Shown one piece after another: positions 6,584 to 9,012 of a stretch of DNA of 9,012 nt. Below the pieces are notes generated by a model, which searched no databases, had not been told where the DNA came from, and saw only the letters and a list, made by a program, of their open reading frames with translations. The position numbers and the translations under genes are program-made. Every line of letters starts with the position of its first letter. The first letter of the stretch is position 1. Source of the stretch: Lentisphaeria bacterium (GTDB lineage Bacteria; Verrucomicrobiota; Lentisphaeria; Oligosphaerales; Oligosphaeraceae); contig JAEDMH010000095.1 in the NCBI GenBank assembly GCA_016303095.1, forward strand, positions 1-9,012. Direction: 5' to 3'.

Positions 6584-8757
6584 CTCCCCTCGTTCAGGAA
6601 AAGAATCTGGTCTTCCGGCTGGATGCCGGAAACGCCTCCTACGCCTTCCAGGTGACCCCCGATGGCCGCCTCCAACATCTCTACTGGGGACCCAAGGTGG
6701 AGGCCCTGGAGGAACTGACCCGCCTCAACGGCAAAAATCCCTATCCCACGGAACCCTCCCTGGATCCCCAGGACAACCAGTGCTGGCGGGAACACCAGCT
6801 CTGGGAGTTCGCCCCCGAGGATATCGGGGTCTACGCCCCCGCCACCGCCACAGTGCGCTCCGCCCAGGGCACCCAGGTCACCGACCCCCGATATGTCTCC
6901 TATCGCACCTTCCCCGGCAAGCCCGCCCTTCCGGGACTCCCTGCCAGCTACGGCCAAGAGGAGGAGTGCCAGACCCTGGAGGTGCTCCTGGAAGACCCCG
7001 CCACCCGGGTCCAATTCCTCCTCCGATACACCGCTTTCCGCAATCTCCCCGTCCTGGCCCGCTCTCTGGCCATCACCAACCGGGGAGACGCCCCCGTGGA
7101 ACTCCGCCGGGCCGCCTCTCTCACTACCGATTTCTGCCACGAATCCCTGGATGTGGTCTACTTCGACGGCTTCTGGGGCAAGGAACGCTGCTTCCACCGG
7201 GAACCCCTCCAGGGCGGCCTGAAAGTCCTGGAATCCACCCGGGGACTCTCCGGACACGCCATGAACCCCTCCGTCATCCTCTGCGAACGAACCGCCACCG
7301 AGGAGGCAGGACGGGCCTACGGCGCCCTCCTGGTCTATAGCGGCTCCTTCGCCATCGAGGTGGATCAAAGCCCCCTCTATCGCACCCGCCTGAATCTGGG
7401 ACTCCACCCCCAGTGCTTCCAATGGCTCCTGAATCCGGGAGACTCCTTCCAAACCCCCGAAGCTCTCCAGGGCTTCTCCGCCGCCGGACTGGGAACCCTC
7501 TCCCGCGCCTTCCATGATTTCCTCCGTAACCACCTGATCCCCCGACAGTGGCGGGACGCCCCCAGACCCATCCTCATCAATAACTGGGAGGCCATGCACT
7601 TCGATTTCTCCAAGGAAAAGCTGGTGAAGCTGGCCCGCACCGCCAAGGCCAACGGAGTGGAACTCCTGGTGCTGGATGACGGATGGTTCGGAAAACGAAA
7701 CAACGACCGAAATGCCCTGGGAGATTGGATCCCCAATCAGGAAAAGCTGGACGGCACCATGGGAGAGCTGGCCGACGCCATCCGGGCCGAGGGCCTGAAG
7801 TTCGGACTCTGGTTCGAACCGGAAATGATCTCCCGGGATAGCGACCTCTTCCGAAAACACCCCGATTGGGCCATCCAAACCCCAGGACACTCCCTCAGCT
7901 ACCACCGATTCCAGTATATGCTGGATTTCTCCCGCCCGGAAGTGGTGGACTATGTCTTCGACACCATCTCCCAGGTCATCCAGGAGGCAAAGCTGGACTA
8001 CATGAAGTGGGACGCCAACCGGGAAATGACCGAGGTGGGCTCCCTGGCACTCCCCCCGGAACAGCAGGGCGAGGTGGCCCACCGCTACGTCCTGGGACTC
8101 TACGACCTCTATCAACGCCTCACCCGACGCTTCCCCCAAATGCTCATCGAAGGATGCTCCGCCGGAGGAGGACGCTTCGACGCCGGAATCCTCGCCTTCT
8201 CCCCCCAATTCTGGACCTCCGATAACTCCGACGCCTTCTCCCGACTCTTCATCCAATACGGCACCTCCTTCTTCTATCCCTGCTCCGCTATGGGCGCCCA
8301 TGTGGCCGTCAACTGGTTCCCCCAACGATACTCCCCCGTGGAAACCCGGGCCGCCGTCGCCTTCGCCGGCACCTTCGGATATGAACTGGATCTGGACCGC
8401 ATGCCCCCAGAGGAACTGGCTCAGGTGAAAGCCCAATGCCAATTCTACCACCAGTGCCATCACCTGGTCCAAAACGGCGACTACTATCGGCTCACCAGCC
8501 CCTACGAAAACAATACCGTGGCCTGGATGCACCTGGCCAAGGATAAGTCCCTATGCCTCCTCACCGTGGTCTTCGTCCGATACGACGCCGCCTACGCCGG
8601 AGAAAATCTCCGACTCCCCGGCCTTGACCCCCAGGCAACCTACTCCGACGGCACCCACACCTGGCCCGGAAATCTCCTCATCCAGGCCGGATACCCCGTC
8701 ACCACCCCAAAAAACGGGGACATGCTCTCCCTCCAAATCCTCCTCCAAAAAGAATAG
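6574..8757 (+). CDS. Alpha-galactosidase, glycoside hydrolase family 36
   Basis: This is a retaining alpha-galactosidase of the bacterial GH36 type (AgaA/MelA/RafA-like), expected to release galactose from melibiose, raffinose-family sugars or galactomannan oligomers in the cytoplasm; no signal peptide is seen. It has 727 residues, as is usual. An N-terminal beta-supersandwich (about 1-330) is followed by a TIM barrel with NNWEA (W338), LDDGWF (D368, D369), KWDANR with nucleophile D480, CSAGGGRFD from C528, and WTSDNSD with acid/base D550. A C-terminal beta domain ends it. These sit two residues beyond the Geobacillus AgaA numbers I recall (D478, D548). The N-terminal loop lacks the family's usual DFR, and A530 replaces a glycine, so substrate preference may differ. 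Start: ATG at 6574 overlaps hrpB by 10 nt. ATG at 6580 gives an ATGA overlap with the hrpB stop and is at least as likely, which would shift numbering by two. Gene names vary (galA, melA, aga), so none is given. Confidence 0.93.
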   Translation: MAMTPLVQEKNLVFRLDAGNASYAFQVTPDGRLQHLYWGPKVEALEELTRLNGKNPYPTEPSLDPQDNQCWREHQLWEFAPEDIGVYAPATATVRSAQGTQVTDPRYVSYRTFPGKPALPGLPASYGQEEECQTLEVLLEDPATRVQFLLRYTAFRNLPVLARSLAITNRGDAPVELRRAASLTTDFCHESLDVVYFDGFWGKERCFHREPLQGGLKVLESTRGLSGHAMNPSVILCERTATEEAGRAYGALLVYSGSFAIEVDQSPLYRTRLNLGLHPQCFQWLLNPGDSFQTPEALQGFSAAGLGTLSRAFHDFLRNHLIPRQWRDAPRPILINNWEAMHFDFSKEKLVKLARTAKANGVELLVLDDGWFGKRNNDRNALGDWIPNQEKLDGTMGELADAIRAEGLKFGLWFEPEMISRDSDLFRKHPDWAIQTPGHSLSYHRFQYMLDFSRPEVVDYVFDTISQVIQEAKLDYMKWDANREMTEVGSLALPPEQQGEVAHRYVLGLYDLYQRLTRRFPQMLIEGCSAGGGRFDAGILAFSPQFWTSDNSDAFSRLFIQYGTSFFYPCSAMGAHVAVNWFPQRYSPVETRAAVAFAGTFGYELDLDRMPPEELAQVKAQCQFYHQCHHLVQNGDYYRLTSPYENNTVAWMHLAKDKSLCLLTVVFVRYDAAYAGENLRLPGLDPQATYSDGTHTWPGNLLIQAGYPVTTPKNGDMLSLQILLQKE
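6580..6583 (+). promoter_or_regulatory. ATGA stop-start overlap, hrpB to galactosidase
   Basis: The TGA stop of hrpB overlaps an in-frame ATG of the galactosidase in the classic ATGA arrangement, which supports termination-reinitiation coupling. A second in-frame ATG lies 6 nt upstream at 6574. No Shine-Dalgarno sequence is seen before either. Confidence 0.6.
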
Positions 8758-8758
8758 A

Positions 8759-8853
8759 CACGGAAGACACAGAGATCCCCTGCGGAGGGCACGGAGAGGA
8801 AACACGGAGGCCACGGAAACGCCCGGCAAGCCGGGCGCAGGTCAGCCACGGAG
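8759..8853 (+). repeat. Degenerate CACGGAG heptamer array, right copy
   Basis: Starting 2 nt after the galactosidase stop, heptamers occur at 8759 (CACGGAA), 8768 (CACAGAG), 8790, 8803 (both CACGGAG), 8812 (CACGGAA) and 8847 (CACGGAG). Spacings are 9, 22, 13, 9 and 35 nt. Units 8768, 8790, 8803, 8812 and 8847 line up in order with those of the left array read on the minus strand, and the CCTGCGG between the first two is shared. A hairpin follows the 8812 unit in both copies. The two arrays are thus homologous and inverted around the operon. No protein-coding sequence is credible here. Confidence 0.7.
8820..8837. other. Perfect GC-rich hairpin within the right array
   Basis: CGCCCGGC and GCCGGGCG form an 8-bp perfect inverted repeat around AA (in RNA, effectively 7 bp with a 4-nt loop). 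It lies 62 nt after the last stop codon and could mark or protect the mRNA end. No U-run follows (CAGGTCAGCC), so it is not a canonical intrinsic terminator. The left array has a shorter hairpin at the matching place (9-21). Confidence 0.55.
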
Positions 8854-8882
8854 AGGGCAGAGCCTGCTGCGCATGCTCCGCC

Positions 8883-8917
8883 CCGTGTTTGACGGGAAAT
8901 CCCCCCCTGGGGGGGGG
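8883..8917. repeat. CCGTGTTTGA repeat followed by a C7/G9 inverted tract
   Basis: CCGTGTTTGA at 8883-8892 repeats exactly the sequence at 77-86, where it also leads into a G-run (89-95). Here it is followed by CGGGAAAT and then seven C, one T and nine G (8901-8917), able to fold into a 7-bp G/C stem. No gene is present. The homopolymer runs are a likely site of sequencing-length error. Confidence 0.5.
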
Positions 8918-8966
8918 ACGGGGGGCATCCTCCTGAACCCCGGCAGGGGTGGCAGGCCAGGCCTTC

Positions 8967-9003
8967 GCGACAAGGGTGAAGCGCCAGCGAGAACCCTCGT
9001 CGC
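8967..9003. repeat. Imperfect 11-bp inverted repeat at the window edge
   Basis: GCGACAAGGGT (8967-8977) and ACCCTCGTCGC (8993-9003) pair at ten of eleven positions around a 15-nt loop, with GCAGG (from 8952) and CCTGC (9003-9007) able to extend the stem imperfectly. It may be a convergent terminator, a transcript end structure, or another member of a dispersed repeat cluster that continues beyond the window. No T-run is visible, and no open frame here is convincing. Confidence 0.4.
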
Positions 9004-9012
9004 CTGCAGCAA

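Noticed and set aside
2678..8532. Four long minus-strand open frames (about 418, 490, 729 and 657 codons) lying end to end opposite the operon
   Set aside because: Each is exactly in register with the sense gene, and each ends where the sense gene uses TTA, CTA or TCA (for example TTA at 4382, CTA at 6559, TCA at 1459). Their translations are low-complexity Gly/Glu/Leu/Val-rich with no recognisable domain. They are shadows of codon bias.
142..8757. A hidden defence, toxin or mobile system
   Set aside because: All coding space is taken by four complete, recognisable housekeeping or metabolic genes with intact motifs. No integrase, transposase, toxin-antitoxin pair or effector-like gene is visible.
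8820..8837. Hairpin as a canonical rho-independent terminator
   Set aside because: The stem is strong but is followed by CAGGTCAGCC, with no T-run, so only a generic hairpin is annotated.
8551..8849. Two short minus-strand frames (92 and 69 codons) over the end of the galactosidase and the right repeat array
   Set aside because: They overlap the conserved C-terminal domain of the galactosidase, their starts lie within or beside repeat DNA, and they show no motif or plausible start signal.

Overview
The window is a GC-rich, densely coded stretch from a Gram-negative bacterium. It carries four complete genes, all on the + strand and almost touching: mutS (DNA mismatch recognition), waaA (Kdo transfer to lipid A), hrpB (DEAH-box helicase) and a GH36 alpha-galactosidase. 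The gaps between them are 16 nt, 6 nt, and an overlap of 10 or 4 nt, so they read as one transcription unit. waaA implies an LPS-type outer membrane. A VGKSL variant of the WaaA motif, leaderless-looking starts and CACGGAG-type intergenic repeats suggest to me a PVC-group organism such as Lentisphaerota, Kiritimatiellota or Verrucomicrobiota. This assignment is an inference from memory and is only moderately secure.

Layout: 1-86 is a degenerate heptamer repeat array read on the minus strand. 87-141 is a short leader with a possible -10 box and an 18-nt pure pyrimidine run that abuts the mutS start. 142-8757 holds the four genes. 8758-9012 is non-coding and structured: a plus-strand copy of the same heptamer array, a strong hairpin, a C7/G9 inverted tract and a further imperfect inverted repeat at the window edge. 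I found no RNA gene, insertion sequence or CRISPR array.

The four proteins do not form a pathway: they serve DNA repair, envelope synthesis, RNA or nucleic-acid remodelling, and galactoside breakdown. Their link is positional, through shared transcription and probable translational coupling. I see no new multi-gene system. The points most worth a second look are the matched but inverted repeat arrays bracketing the operon, the absence of Shine-Dalgarno sequences with pyrimidine runs in their place, an AT-rich patch with foreign-looking codons in the helicase core of hrpB, and changed substrate-pocket positions in the galactosidase.
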